A DNA stretch of 64,000 bases from Micromonospora sp. WMMD1120 (lineage in GTDB: Bacteria; Actinomycetota; Actinomycetes; Mycobacteriales; Micromonosporaceae): the NCBI RefSeq assembly GCF_029626235.1, contig NZ_JARUBO010000005.1, forward strand, positions 2,760,501 to 2,824,500, read 5' to 3'. The notes beneath the pieces are model-generated. The model saw only the letters and a program-made list of their open reading frames with translations, searched no databases and was not told where the DNA came from. Positions 34,503 to 43,856 of the stretch are shown here, piece after piece. Every line of letters starts with the position of its first letter. The stretch's first letter is position 1. The position numbers and the translations under genes are program-made.

Positions 34503-34867
34503 TGCACCCTTCCGAAGAGCTCGTGTCGGCAGCGGCGAAACGTCCAATGTTGGGCCGCGTGTGAATTGCTTGACGCTCCGAATGGTCGCTCGATTCGAAT
34601 GGTGTGGTCGATACCGAAAATGCGGACAAAGGAAGTTGTCCGCATCGAATTTGTCGCTCCGAACTTGAGCGGCCCAGCGGCAGTTCGAGCCGTACCGTCC
34701 AGCGGCAGGGACGAAGTGCTTGCGCGTAGAGTCGACCGTGTCTGGGGAAGCACTCGCGCCGGCTCGGCGGCACGACAGCTTCTTCTACGCCGTTGCCGGT
34801 GCCCCGGAGGCCGGTCAACGAGGGCGCTGTCTTACGGTCGCGCACGGAAGTTGTTCGAGGAGGACCC
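34503..34867. other. Divergent control region between permease and S9 peptidase
   Basis: 365 bp without a gene. It is less GC-rich than its surroundings and contains TTGACG at 34570-34575, a possible -35 element, but no clear -10 at the right distance. GAGGAGG at 34857-34863 is the ribosome binding site of the peptidase. Promoters for both operons must lie here. Confidence 0.5.
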
Positions 34868-36700
34868 GTGAGGCTGGCGGACAGGATCGCTGTGGTCTCG
34901 ACGGAGGACGCGGTTCGTGCCTCTGTGAGCTATGACCAGCTGCGTGCAGGGGATGGCGCGCTGTACTGGTTGGAGACCCGCCCCGAAGCCGGCGGGGTCG
35001 CGACGGTGACATGTTGGCGACCCGGCGAGGGTGTGCGAGACGTCAGCCCGGAGGGCTTCAACGTCACCAGCGGCGTTCACGCGTATGGAGGCGGGGCGTT
35101 CGCTGTCACTGACGGGACGTTGTGGTGCGTCGGCGGAGACGGCCTTTACCGGAGCCGTCTTGACGACGATGAACTCGAGTTGGTCAGTCTGGGATCCTTC
35201 GGCGACCTGACGGTCGGCGACGGCGAGTTACTGGCTGTGCGGGAGTCGGAGCATGGTGACGACCTCGTCGCGGTGTCGCTCACAGGCGTCCCGGACGTAC
35301 GGGCTCTCGCAGCATCCCGGGGATTTCTCGGCGCACCTCGGTCGGCTCCAGGCAGGTTGGCCTGGACCAGTTGGAGCGAGCGCGACATGCCCTGGGATAG
35401 GTGTGAGATATGGGTCGCCTCCTACTCGCCGCGTGGCCAGGTCGGGAACCCGGTAAAGCTCGCCGGCGGTTCGGATGAGTCGGCGGTGGAGCCGAGGTGG
35501 GGTCCCGACGGGGCGTTGTACTTCGTGTCAGACCGCAGCGGCTGGTGGAACCTTTACCGGTGGGACGGCCATCAGGTGAAGCGGGTGGCTCCGATCGCAG
35601 GTGAGTGCGCGGCAGAGCCGTGGGAGCTGGGCTACGCGTCGTACGACTTCCTTGACGACGGCCGGATCGTTGTGGCGGTGCAGGACGGACCGCGGCACCG
35701 CCTCGTCGTCATCGGTCCTGACGGCACTATTCGTCCGGTCGACCTTCCATATACATCCATCAAGCCCTATCTGGCCGTTCAAGGAACGACGGTGGCGTTG
35801 ATCGGGTCGTCGCCGACCGCGGCCCCACAGGTCGCGCTCGTGCATCTCACGGCCGCCGATCCTCAGGTGGAGGTGCTTGCCCGGTCAGAGCACGCCAAGC
35901 TCGACGGGGCGCAAGTGTCGACGCCGACGGAACTGCGGGTTCATGTCTCGGATGATCGAGAGGTGCTTGCCCTGGTGTATCCGCCGACAGCCGCGGCGGC
36001 GGACTGGCGGGCACCGGTGATCGTGAGGGCGCATCCTGGGCCCACCGCTTCGTGCCTGCTGCGTCTGGACTGGCAGGCGCAGTTCTTCACGAGTCGGGGG
36101 TTCGCCGTCGTGGACGTCGACTATGTCGGCAGCACCGGGTACGGGCGGGCCTTTCGGGAAGCGCTGTACGGCCGGTGGGGCCTCGACGACGTTGATGACT
36201 GTATGGCGGTGGCGGACCACCTGCTCGCAACAGGACGAGCCGTGCCGGGTCAAGTCTTCATTCGCGGAGCGAGCGCCGGCGGATACACGGCCCTGCACGC
36301 GGTGGCGCAGAGCGGTCCGTTCGCTGCCGCCACGGCCGTGTCGGCGATCGTGGATCCCGACCGTTGGATGGGAACCGTGCCTAGGTTTCAGCGCGCGCAC
36401 GCCAGACGGCTGCGAGGCGGTGCCGGGCGGGTCGATGCCGCAACGGTTCAGCGGCCGGTGCTGCTCATCCACGGCACCGCCGATGACGTGGCGGTGGCCG
36501 AGGATGTTCGGGAACTCGCCGATCAGCTGACAGCTCACAGCGTGCCCCACGACATGCTGCTCCTTCCCGACGTCGGCCACTACGTCGCGACCTCCACCCA
36601 GGCGGGCACGGCGCTGGAAGCGGAACTCGCGCACTACCGTTTCGTGATGACGGCTGCGGCTGCCGATTGCGGGGACTACACCGCAGCCAGCGGTAGCTGA
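34868..36700 (+). CDS. S9-family prolyl oligopeptidase-like serine peptidase
   Basis: 610-residue protein. An N-terminal seven-bladed propeller (about 1-350, blades such as PRWGPDGALYFVSDRSGWWNL) is followed by an alpha/beta-hydrolase domain. Nucleophile Ser is in IRGASAGGYTALH, Asp in LLIHGTADDVAV and His in LPDVGHYV. S9 enzymes cleave short peptides, often after Pro or near termini. GTG start with GAGGAGG 4 bases upstream. No signal peptide, so it acts in the cytoplasm. Its place beside a peptide-modification cluster suggests leader or product processing, which is inference. The 3' end overlaps the regulator by 25 bp. Confidence 0.88.
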   Translation: MRLADRIAVVSTEDAVRASVSYDQLRAGDGALYWLETRPEAGGVATVTCWRPGEGVRDVSPEGFNVTSGVHAYGGGAFAVTDGTLWCVGGDGLYRSRLDDDELELVSLGSFGDLTVGDGELLAVRESEHGDDLVAVSLTGVPDVRALAASRGFLGAPRSAPGRLAWTSWSERDMPWDRCEIWVASYSPRGQVGNPVKLAGGSDESAVEPRWGPDGALYFVSDRSGWWNLYRWDGHQVKRVAPIAGECAAEPWELGYASYDFLDDGRIVVAVQDGPRHRLVVIGPDGTIRPVDLPYTSIKPYLAVQGTTVALIGSSPTAAPQVALVHLTAADPQVEVLARSEHAKLDGAQVSTPTELRVHVSDDREVLALVYPPTAAAADWRAPVIVRAHPGPTASCLLRLDWQAQFFTSRGFAVVDVDYVGSTGYGRAFREALYGRWGLDDVDDCMAVADHLLATGRAVPGQVFIRGASAGGYTALHAVAQSGPFAAATAVSAIVDPDRWMGTVPRFQRAHARRLRGGAGRVDAATVQRPVLLIHGTADDVAVAEDVRELADQLTAHSVPHDMLLLPDVGHYVATSTQAGTALEAELAHYRFVMTAAAADCGDYTAASGS

Positions 36701-38052
36701 GAACGCACGTATTCGCCGAACTCACGGACCTCCGGCTCACACCGGTAGGGCTCAAGATCGGCCTGCACCTCGACGATGCGCTCCAAGCAGCGGTGCGAGG
36801 TGGTCCGCGCGGCGTGATTCACCGCCAGTCGGCCGGCGGCGCAGGCTTCGTCGATGCGGCCAGCGGCAGCCAACGATGAGGCCAGGAGCGCGGTGTCGAT
36901 GGCCAGTCGGCGGACATGTGTGGGACTCAGCGCGGCAAGGGCATCGCCCAGGTGCCGTTGGGTCTGCTGCGGCCGGCCCAGATCATGGAAACAGTGGGCA
37001 AGCTCGTCGGCGAGATAGGCCGGATCGAAGTACTGGATCCACAGCGGCTCGTCCTCGGTCCTGCTGCGATTAAGCTGCCTCTCTGCGATGTCGAGGTGGA
37101 CCAAGCAGTCGCTTTCGCGTCCGAGGCGGGCGTACGTCCGCGCCACCACGGCGTGTAGCGCGGCTTCCACGGCGGGCGTCACCTGAGTCTCACTACCCCT
37201 CACCGCCGTGAGCGCCATCCGCAGCGCAGGCTCGGGATGGCCGCAGTGCAGCGCCAAGTGACCGATGTTCACGGCGAGCAGGTAGCTGCCGTAGAGGCGG
37301 TCGTCGGCGGCCTGCGTCAGCCGCAGAGCGCGCAAATAGCGGCGCTGCGCGAGACCGTGGGCTCCGGTGTCGACTGCCTGATATCCGCACAGTTCGAAGA
37401 AGCCCGCCGCCAGCCTGTACAGGCGCCGACCGATCGCTTCCGAGGCGGGGGTGTTTGCCAGCAATCGGTTTAGCTCGCCTTCGACGTACCGCTGCACCTG
37501 GGCATGGACTCGTCCAGCACCGTGGGTATGGTCCATCTGCCGGAACATCGCCAGAGCGGTCTCAGCGGAACTGAGGTCCTCCTCGCGAACCTGATCAGGT
37601 GAGCCGGGCCGGCCGGCCGCAGACAGTCGGGGTCCCGCAGCAGCGTTCAGCCAGTCCAGAGCGGCGCGATCGAGGACACCTGGCTGAAATGGAACCCGGA
37701 CGACCATGTCGGCCAACCCAGAGGGCTCCGCCGGCTGAGTGGAGAGCAGGGTGATGACGCCCGTCGGAGCTGTCGCTGGCTTGCCCGCGTTGACCCGATT
37801 CTTCTCGAGCAGCGGTAGCAGGCGCATCAAGGCGCCACCGGTCGACAACGCCTTGTCGCATGCCTCGACGAAGTCCCGCGAGGGGAACCGGTCCGCCGTC
37901 TCGACTCGACGCACCAGGTCGGCACTGAATCGGATCATGGCTCCCAGCCGCGCCTGCGAAAAGCCGGCGTGTTCCCGCAGCCTACGCAACTCAGCGCCGA
38001 AAAAGTGGCGCTCAGACATGGACGGTTGAAGCACCCGCGGGGTCTGACCCAT
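36676..38052 (-). CDS. XRE-family regulator with C-terminal TPR-like repeats
   Basis: 458-residue regulator. The HTH (about 20-75) reads ELRRLREHAGFSQARLGAMI and RFSADLVRRVETADRFPS. The rest is helical and TPR-like (for instance AVEAALHAVVARTYARLGRE). This architecture is common in actinomycete biosynthetic clusters, where the repeats may sense a peptide or small ligand. AAAGGCGG lies before the ATG. It is divergent from the NUDIX-led operon and convergent with the S9 peptidase, so it is the likely local regulator. Confidence 0.83.
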   Translation of the reverse strand: MGQTPRVLQPSMSERHFFGAELRRLREHAGFSQARLGAMIRFSADLVRRVETADRFPSRDFVEACDKALSTGGALMRLLPLLEKNRVNAGKPATAPTGVITLLSTQPAEPSGLADMVVRVPFQPGVLDRAALDWLNAAAGPRLSAAGRPGSPDQVREEDLSSAETALAMFRQMDHTHGAGRVHAQVQRYVEGELNRLLANTPASEAIGRRLYRLAAGFFELCGYQAVDTGAHGLAQRRYLRALRLTQAADDRLYGSYLLAVNIGHLALHCGHPEPALRMALTAVRGSETQVTPAVEAALHAVVARTYARLGRESDCLVHLDIAERQLNRSRTEDEPLWIQYFDPAYLADELAHCFHDLGRPQQTQRHLGDALAALSPTHVRRLAIDTALLASSLAAAGRIDEACAAGRLAVNHAARTTSHRCLERIVEVQADLEPYRCEPEVREFGEYVRSQLPLAAV

Positions 38053-38196
38053 GACACCGCCTTTCGGGCTGACCACTTCCGGATGGCATTGAGCAGCGTG
38101 GACATCGCGCACATAGGGTCACTCAGCGTTCAGCGCGGCGCAACCAGGAACGACGAAAGGGTGTCGATTTGAACCCGCTCACGGGGCGAGCGCCAT

Positions 38197-38218
38197 GCGG
38201 ACAACCACTCCGTCCGCA
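38197..38218. promoter_or_regulatory. Short dyad TGCGGAC-n8-GTCCGCA
   Basis: Two 7-bp arms, TGCGGAC (38197-38203) and GTCCGCA (38212-38218), separated by 8 bases between the divergent regulator and the NUDIX-led operon. Position and symmetry fit an operator for the XRE regulator. No other copy was searched for exhaustively. Confidence 0.35.
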
Positions 38219-38322
38219 TGCTCGGTGTTCACGACTGCGGCTCGAAGGGCGAGGGTGTGGAGGACGGGGTGCCGGCCACTCGTCAATCCGCTTCGGATCT
38301 TGAGAGACCCTCGGAGGTGGTT

Positions 38323-38409
38323 ATGAAGCACAAGGCTAGACCCTCCTCCTTGGTCGTGACGGGTGCTGGGATCGGGATAGAGCCCGCAGCTCTGGCATCA
38401 GGGCGATGA
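38323..38409 (+). CDS. 28-residue peptide frame, possible precursor or leader
   Basis: ATG at 38323 with GGAGG 5-6 bases upstream, an unusually good site for a chance frame. The peptide starts MKHKARPSSLVVTGAGIGI and ends EPAALASGR: basic head, hydrophobic middle, small-residue tail. It lies upstream of a radical SAM-containing operon and downstream of a divergent regulator, where RiPP precursor genes often sit. It may equally be a regulatory leader or spurious. Confidence 0.4.
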   Translation: MKHKARPSSLVVTGAGIGIEPAALASGR

Positions 38410-38589
38410 GACGAGCGCACCGCCCCTGCCGATGGATCACTTGGCTCGTCGTGACGTTCGGTCACCAGACCTAGACTCAAGCTCGTTTGCCCAGCGGTCG
38501 GCGGGCGCTGCTCAGTACCGCGTGCAGTTCCGTTAGTACCTGTGGGCCTACGAGCTTCCGAAAGTCAACGAATGAGGAGGGGTTCTCCC

Positions 38590-39024
38590 ATGCCGGAGCG
38601 GGTCACCAAGGAAAAGGTTCTCTGCTACGTCGTACGAGACGGCAAGCTGCTGGTCTTCCGGCACACCGATTACAGCTACGAGGAAGTCGGTATCCAGGTT
38701 CCGGCCGGCAGCGTCCGCCCGGGCGAGACGCCGGAGGCGGCGGCGCTGCGCGAGGCCCGTGAGGAGACCGGCCTGAAGGACTTCAAGGTCGTGCGGAAGC
38801 TCGGCGAGACCGAGTACGACATCAGCCCGTACCGGTTCGAGCTCCAGCGTCGCCACGTCTTCCACCTGGAACTGACCGAGCCGACATCGGAGCGGTGGAT
38901 GAGCCAGGAGGACCACGACGGGGAGCAGGAGCCGACGCACTTCGAATGCTTCTGGATTCCGCTGGAGGCCGCCCACATCCTCCAGTCCGGCCAGGGCGCC
39001 CTGCTGGGACGCCTCTACGACTAA
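38590..39024 (+). CDS. NUDIX hydrolase
   Basis: 144-residue NUDIX protein. The Nudix box GX5EX7REUXEEXGU is intact: from GSVRPGETPEAAAL into REAREETGL (about 41-63). It hydrolyses a nucleoside diphosphate linked to another group. GAGGAGG precedes the ATG. First clear gene of the plus-strand operon that continues with the radical SAM protein 37 bp on. Within a peptide cluster it may remove or make a nucleotide-activated group, which is speculative. Confidence 0.9.
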   Translation: MPERVTKEKVLCYVVRDGKLLVFRHTDYSYEEVGIQVPAGSVRPGETPEAAALREAREETGLKDFKVVRKLGETEYDISPYRFELQRRHVFHLELTEPTSERWMSQEDHDGEQEPTHFECFWIPLEAAHILQSGQGALLGRLYD

Positions 39025-39061
39025 TCCCCGCCCGGTCACGCCCACCCCTGGGAGGCAGCCG

Positions 39062-40966
39062 ATGCACGGCACGACCGATCAGCACGACCCGATGGCCCAC
39101 CTGTACCGCGGCCTCGACGTCGAAGACGCCGACAGTGCCGTGTCGGTGATCCTCAAGCTACGGGGGGAAACCTGCGACATCGACTGCCTGTACTGCTACG
39201 AGAAGCGCAAGGAGGTCCCGGGGGGAGCCCGGATCGACGCCGGTCAAGTGCGTCGGCTCACCGAGCTCTTCCCGGGGCGCCCGCTAGCTGTCGAACTACA
39301 TGGCGGCGAGCCGCTGACCGCCGGACGCGACCACGTCGCCGAGGTACTGCGTGAACTCGCGTCCCAGCCCAGTGTGGTGCGGGTGTCGATGCAAACCAAC
39401 GGCGTGTTGCTCGATGAGCAGTGGCTGGATCTGATCGACGCCCTGTACCCGCGGCTCCAGATCGGCATCTCCCTCGACGGAGACGAGGCGGGCAACGCCT
39501 GGCGGGTCGGTTACGACGGCCAAGCGGTGTACCCACGCGTGGCCGCCGCGCTGCGCTTGCTGGCCGAGCGCGGACGGAGGGTCGGATTGATCGCTGCGGT
39601 CACCCCGACCGTGCTCGGCCGCGCCGAAGCCGTCTTGGACCACCTCGCCGGCTTCGAAGCGGTCAACGCTGTCAGCTTCGTGCCCTGCTTCGATGCCTCT
39701 GTCCAAGGCCCCACCGCTGCCCGAGGGCAGCGCCTTCCCGCGAGCCGACTCCTTCAGCGCGCTGCTCTGCGTGGCCCGCAAGGGCCGGGATGGGCGACCA
39801 CCCCGGGCCAGTACGCCGAATTCGTGCTCGCCGCCACCGTCCGCTGGATCGGCGCTGGGCACTTCACCCGGCTGAAACTGGAACCGGCCGTGTCCACCAT
39901 CCGACGGCTGCGCGGACTCGACACCGGCTTCTGCCACTTCTCCAACCTGAAGTGCGACCACGTCTTCACGCTGTATCCGGACGGGCGGCTCGGCAGTTGT
40001 GACGAGCTGCCCTGGCCGCAGGCCCAACTTGCCTTTCTGGACCAGACTCTCGGGCAGAGCGCGGTCGTCGCGGCTCAGCGGCGGCTGCCGCTGCTGAACC
40101 AGGGCAAGACGCTCATGGAGCGGTGCACCACCTGCGCGTACCGGTCCACCTGCGGCGGCGGCTGCGTGGCCACCCGCTGGCGTCAGGACCAGGCTGGCGA
40201 CCAGGACGCCTACTGCGACTACCGGATGCGGATGATCGACGGTATCGCCGCACTCCTCACCCAGCCCGCGCATCCGGAAGGTGCCTGGTGTCGCAGCGTG
40301 CGCCTGCGCTCCCGTACGCCGAACAGCATGCGTGACGTCGCCTCCTTCCTCGCCCGCTGGGACCACGCCGAGGCGGACCGTCCGCATGTGCGGCTGCGCA
40401 CCAGCTCGCACGGCAACATCAACACCGTCGGCCTGCCCGGCGTGCACGAAGCCGACGACGTCGACCCGGCCCACCCGCAGTGGCGAGAGGCGATCGAGCC
40501 CGGCGTCCGCCCTCTCGTCGACGCTGTCACCCAGGACTGGCGCCTGATCACGTACGACAGCTGCCAGGGACATCTTTATCCAGGCCTTGATTTGCCGCCC
40601 GCCGAACGCCGGGTCGGCATCCTTCCGCGTAACCGGACCGAGTACGCACGAGCCGCTGCCGCCCTGTGCCGCGCGATCACCGCTGTGACCACCGCCCTGC
40701 CCGCCGCGGTGCAGGTGGCAATCGGACGGGCGGAGCTGACGTGCGAGACCACCGGACGTACGAGCCCCGTACTCGACCTGGTGCTGCGCCCGCGTCCTGG
40801 GCACGGCTGGCCGGGGTACTTCGACGCCGTTGACGCGGCCACCCGCGCCGTCACCGACGCGCTGTGCGGCGAGCGGCCCACCGAGGACGGCTGCTATTGC
40901 CCAGCGCCTCAGAGCACTGCTTCGACCAGTGAGGAGGCGGCATGGGTGGCGTCGCAGCCTCGCTGA
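39062..40966 (+). CDS. Radical SAM/SPASM peptide-modifying protein with extra C-terminal domain
   Basis: 634-residue protein. The radical SAM cluster motif is CDIDCLYC (C38, C42, C45), followed by the GGEP-type LHGGEPL. The SPASM region (about 295-385) has CHFSNLKC, GSCDELPW, ERCTTCAYRSTCGGGC and a final CDY, enough for auxiliary Fe-S clusters. Residues from about 415 form an extra domain with HVRLRTSSHGNINTVGLPG and LITYDSCQGHLY that I cannot name. SPASM enzymes typically install crosslinks or epimerise residues in ribosomal peptides. GGGAGG precedes the ATG. Its end overlaps the next gene by 25 bp. Confidence 0.88.
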   Translation: MHGTTDQHDPMAHLYRGLDVEDADSAVSVILKLRGETCDIDCLYCYEKRKEVPGGARIDAGQVRRLTELFPGRPLAVELHGGEPLTAGRDHVAEVLRELASQPSVVRVSMQTNGVLLDEQWLDLIDALYPRLQIGISLDGDEAGNAWRVGYDGQAVYPRVAAALRLLAERGRRVGLIAAVTPTVLGRAEAVLDHLAGFEAVNAVSFVPCFDASVQGPTAARGQRLPASRLLQRAALRGPQGPGWATTPGQYAEFVLAATVRWIGAGHFTRLKLEPAVSTIRRLRGLDTGFCHFSNLKCDHVFTLYPDGRLGSCDELPWPQAQLAFLDQTLGQSAVVAAQRRLPLLNQGKTLMERCTTCAYRSTCGGGCVATRWRQDQAGDQDAYCDYRMRMIDGIAALLTQPAHPEGAWCRSVRLRSRTPNSMRDVASFLARWDHAEADRPHVRLRTSSHGNINTVGLPGVHEADDVDPAHPQWREAIEPGVRPLVDAVTQDWRLITYDSCQGHLYPGLDLPPAERRVGILPRNRTEYARAAAALCRAITAVTTALPAAVQVAIGRAELTCETTGRTSPVLDLVLRPRPGHGWPGYFDAVDAATRAVTDALCGERPTEDGCYCPAPQSTASTSEEAAWVASQPR

Positions 40967-41565
40967 CGATCCATCAGTTGTTGGGGCGGATCGTGTACTT
41001 CCACGCCCTGTTCATCGAGCCCTCGCTCGCTCCCAGCGCCCCGAGCCGGCCTGGTCCGGTGTGCTGTAACCATGGCCCGGAACCGGACCGCGGCACCATC
41101 AGCGAGTTGTTGACGGACTCCGCCTGGGCGGCTCTCGTCGAGGTCGCCACCACCCTCCCCGCGCACGATCACCCGTGCCCGAAGGCCAAGGACACGTGCT
41201 GTGCCACCTGCCGCGTTGTGGCCGCCGCCGCAGCGGTCGGGGCTGGATGGGCAACTACCGAGCACCGCAGCTACCAGCGGGCTGAGCCTGCCGAAACGCT
41301 CCTGCGCTCCTGCCAACTGGCAACGGCGGCACGCCTGGGGCAGGCCTTCGCCACACAGCACGCGGCCCGGTGCCCGGCACTGGACAGGCTCGCCGAATCA
41401 GAGGCGCTGCCTGGTGCGGAGGAGTTGCCGCTGACGGGAGAACTGCTGGCTCTATGGGCCAGCCCGATCACTGACGGTCACCACCCTGTGGCCAGTTGGC
41501 TCAATCACTGCACCGGCCTGGACGACGTCCGCCGGGTGCTCGAGACGAGGAGGACCGACTCGTGA
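40942..41565 (+). CDS. Unrecognised Cys-rich protein of the peptide cluster
   Basis: 207-residue protein, ATG with GAGGAGG 4 bases upstream. Cys and His residues are grouped (VCCNHGPE, DHPCPKAKDTCCATC), suggesting a metal site. The rest is helical (LLRSCQLATAARLGQAFATQ). No family recognised. It is tightly coupled on both sides: its start lies inside the radical SAM gene and its stop overlaps the dioxygenase GTG (GTGA), so it is an integral cluster part, perhaps a recognition partner of the radical SAM enzyme. Confidence 0.75.
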   Translation: MGGVAASLTIHQLLGRIVYFHALFIEPSLAPSAPSRPGPVCCNHGPEPDRGTISELLTDSAWAALVEVATTLPAHDHPCPKAKDTCCATCRVVAAAAAVGAGWATTEHRSYQRAEPAETLLRSCQLATAARLGQAFATQHAARCPALDRLAESEALPGAEELPLTGELLALWASPITDGHHPVASWLNHCTGLDDVRRVLETRRTDS

Positions 41566-42290
41566 TCCACATCGCCGAGACCGTCGCGGTCGGCAGCGTC
41601 GAGGGATTCGTCGACGCCGAGGAGCGGGACCGGCTCGCCGCCATGATGAACGACTTCCTCACCGAAGAGGCCCGACTCCGCTTCGGCGCGAGGCGGGCCA
41701 CCTCCATCCATGAGATCCCCGGACAGTCCAACGAGCAAGCCATGGCCGTCTACGAGCCGGCCGGACGGATCGAGGTCCCGAGGATCCCGGACAGAGCCGA
41801 GGCCCTACTTCAGCACGCCTTCGACCGCGCCCGGCCCGCTCTGTCCCGCGTCATGCCATCGATCACAGCCTGCCGGCCGTGGACCTACGTTGAGTACGGC
41901 CCCGGCCAGTACATCACCGGCCACCTCGACGGCATCGCCCCCGACCCACTCGCTTGGCCGCGACAGATCGCCGGCATCAGCGTCGTCATTCACGAGGCGG
42001 AGACCGGCGGTGCGTTCTACGTCGAAAGCACGTCCAGCGACCGCCTGTGGAACACCCGCCTGGACCACGACACCCAGGGACACGGCTTCACGGACGGTAT
42101 GTGGCTGGCCCACGACGGCGCCGACCACTCCGCGGACTGGTATACGGCCATGCCCCGAACCCGCTGGAGCGTGAGCCCGGCCCCGGGCACCGCCCTGCTC
42201 TACGGCTCCCAGCTCACCCACGGCACCGAACCGGTCACCCTCGGCCGCATCGCGAAATTTATCAGCTGGCTGATCGCCGAGAAGGACTAG
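41562..42290 (+). CDS. 2-oxoglutarate/Fe(II)-dependent dioxygenase
   Basis: 242-residue 2OG-Fe(II) oxygenase. Iron ligands appear as H121 and D123 in TGHLDG and H220 in LTHGTEP, with R229 as the 2-oxoglutarate contact. Such enzymes hydroxylate or desaturate; with a radical SAM enzyme in the same operon the target may be a peptide side chain or a small building block. GTG start with GAGGAGG upstream, overlapping the preceding stop. Confidence 0.85.
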   Translation: MIHIAETVAVGSVEGFVDAEERDRLAAMMNDFLTEEARLRFGARRATSIHEIPGQSNEQAMAVYEPAGRIEVPRIPDRAEALLQHAFDRARPALSRVMPSITACRPWTYVEYGPGQYITGHLDGIAPDPLAWPRQIAGISVVIHEAETGGAFYVESTSSDRLWNTRLDHDTQGHGFTDGMWLAHDGADHSADWYTAMPRTRWSVSPAPGTALLYGSQLTHGTEPVTLGRIAKFISWLIAEKD

Positions 42291-42299
42291 GAGCGAGGC

Positions 42300-42935
42300 A
42301 TGCTGCTGGCCTTGGAGGGCATCGCCGGAGCCGGGAAGAGCACGCTACGCGACCGGATCCTGGCCAACGCCGCCCGCGAGCACATCCGCCTCGGGCACAT
42401 CGGCCAGTTCTCCTGGCTGTCGCTGGATGCGACCCGCTCCATCATCGGCCTGCGGGCCGGCCGTCCAGCCGCAGACGGCGTGCGAGCGATGGCCGCTGTC
42501 CGCCGCGATCTGGAACTCCATGCTCGCCACAACCTCGCCCCCGCCCTGTCCCTAGGCGCGGTCATCGCCGACCGGCTCACCTTGTCGACCGCCAGCCTGA
42601 TCGCCCTGCTGCACGACCGTCCTGTCGCCCACTACGTCCAGCAGCTCGCCGAGGTCACGGCCGCGCGGGCGGACCTGATCGTCCTGCTCACCACCGAGCC
42701 CGGGCTGTGTCATGCCCGGCTGTCCATGCGGCCCACCATGCGTCGCTTCGGGGAGGACCGCTCGACCGCTGCTCGGTATGCCGACCTGTACGAACAGGCC
42801 GCCGACGCGTGGACCGAAGCAACCGGCCTGCCCGTGCTGCGCCACCCGTGCACCAGCGAACCCGAACTCGACCGGCTGGCCATCGCCTGCCTGGACCGGG
42901 TACGCCAACCCCTACCGCAGGCGTCGCGATCATGA
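42300..42935 (+). CDS. Thymidylate kinase-like P-loop protein
   Basis: 211-residue protein. P-loop GIAGAGKST (7-15), a DR-type motif in VIADRLTLSTASLIALL, and an arginine-bearing lid region (LSMRPTMRRFGEDRSTAARY) match the dTMP kinase family. It is 9 bp after the dioxygenase gene. Household thymidylate kinase is essential and usually elsewhere, so this copy probably phosphorylates a cluster-specific nucleotide or another substrate. That point is inference. Confidence 0.8.
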   Translation: MLLALEGIAGAGKSTLRDRILANAAREHIRLGHIGQFSWLSLDATRSIIGLRAGRPAADGVRAMAAVRRDLELHARHNLAPALSLGAVIADRLTLSTASLIALLHDRPVAHYVQQLAEVTAARADLIVLLTTEPGLCHARLSMRPTMRRFGEDRSTAARYADLYEQAADAWTEATGLPVLRHPCTSEPELDRLAIACLDRVRQPLPQASRS

Positions 42936-42946
42936 GGAGGCAGCCC

Positions 42947-43831
42947 ATGCACCCGATGCACCCCGCCGCCTGGGTCCTTGACCAGCTTGGTGACGCCGGC
43001 TGGCACGTCCACGATCTCCTCTGCTTCACCCGCGCCAGCACTCTGGTGCTCGCCAGCCGCAAAGCCGCACCTCCGGTGGTCCTCAAGGCCGGCTTCGGCA
43101 GCAATCACGTCCTGGCCGAGCTCGACGAGGCCACCCGAAAGGCCGCCTACGGCTTCTACTGGTACGCGGAGATGACCGAGGCCGAAAGGGCCTTGACACG
43201 TGAGGACTTCCGCCACGAGATCGCCGCCACCCGCGCCGCCCGAGGCGCCGCACACGTCGTGCCGTTACTGGAGCAGGGCAGCACCGATCGGTTCGACTGG
43301 TACACCATGCCCCACTGCCACGGAGGCAACTTCCGGGCACACCTCGCCACCACTCTCAACCGAGACGACGTGACGGCAGGGCTGCACATCCTGGCCGACG
43401 TCGCCGAAGGCCTGGGGACCCTGCACGAGCGCGGAATCGTGCACCGCGACGTCTACCAGGAGAACATCCTCATCCACGACGGTCAGGGACTGATTACCGA
43501 CCTCGGTGCCGCGCGACGCGCCGACACCCCGCGCGGCCCCGCCAGTCGAGGCCCGGAGGTGCACTGGCCCCCGGAGTACGCCACCTCCTACGACCGCGCC
43601 ACCCCAGCCGCTGACGTATTCAGCCTCGCGGTCCTGGCCTACCGCTACCTGTGCGCCGACATCCCCCGCCACGGCCCCTCCCGGCTGCACACCGCACCCG
43701 CCGGCCCGCGCCCGATCATCACCGCGGCGCTCTCCCCAGCACCCGAGGACCGGCCCGCCATGAGAGAGCTGCGCGACGCCCTGCGCCAAGCGGCCACCCC
43801 CGCCGCCGTGCCAGCCCAGCGCAGCATCTGA
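42947..43831 (+). CDS. Protein kinase-like protein
   Basis: 294-residue eukaryotic-type kinase fold. VVLKAGF supplies the Lys, HRDVYQENILI the catalytic loop (HRD, N) and TDLGAAR the DFG-equivalent (DLG). Then come PPEYATSYDRATPAADVFSLAVLAYRYL, typical of the C-lobe, and a short tail. ATG 42947 is preferred, with GGAGG 6 bases upstream; ATG 42932 overlaps the previous stop. No membrane anchor or PASTA domain. In this setting it may phosphorylate the peptide or a partner protein. Confidence 0.85.
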   Translation: MHPMHPAAWVLDQLGDAGWHVHDLLCFTRASTLVLASRKAAPPVVLKAGFGSNHVLAELDEATRKAAYGFYWYAEMTEAERALTREDFRHEIAATRAARGAAHVVPLLEQGSTDRFDWYTMPHCHGGNFRAHLATTLNRDDVTAGLHILADVAEGLGTLHERGIVHRDVYQENILIHDGQGLITDLGAARRADTPRGPASRGPEVHWPPEYATSYDRATPAADVFSLAVLAYRYLCADIPRHGPSRLHTAPAGPRPIITAALSPAPEDRPAMRELRDALRQAATPAAVPAQRSI

Positions 43832-43856
43832 CCCCCCAACAACGGAAGGAGACGCG

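Larger units (their letters stand above)
38053..38589. other. Divergent control region holding one small frame
   Basis: 537 bp between the XRE regulator and the NUDIX-led operon. It holds the 28-residue frame at 38323-38409 (listed separately) and a GAGGAGG-type site at its right edge for NUDIX. A perfect short dyad TGCGGAC ... GTCCGCA (38197-38203 and 38212-38218) is a candidate operator. Confidence 0.5.
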
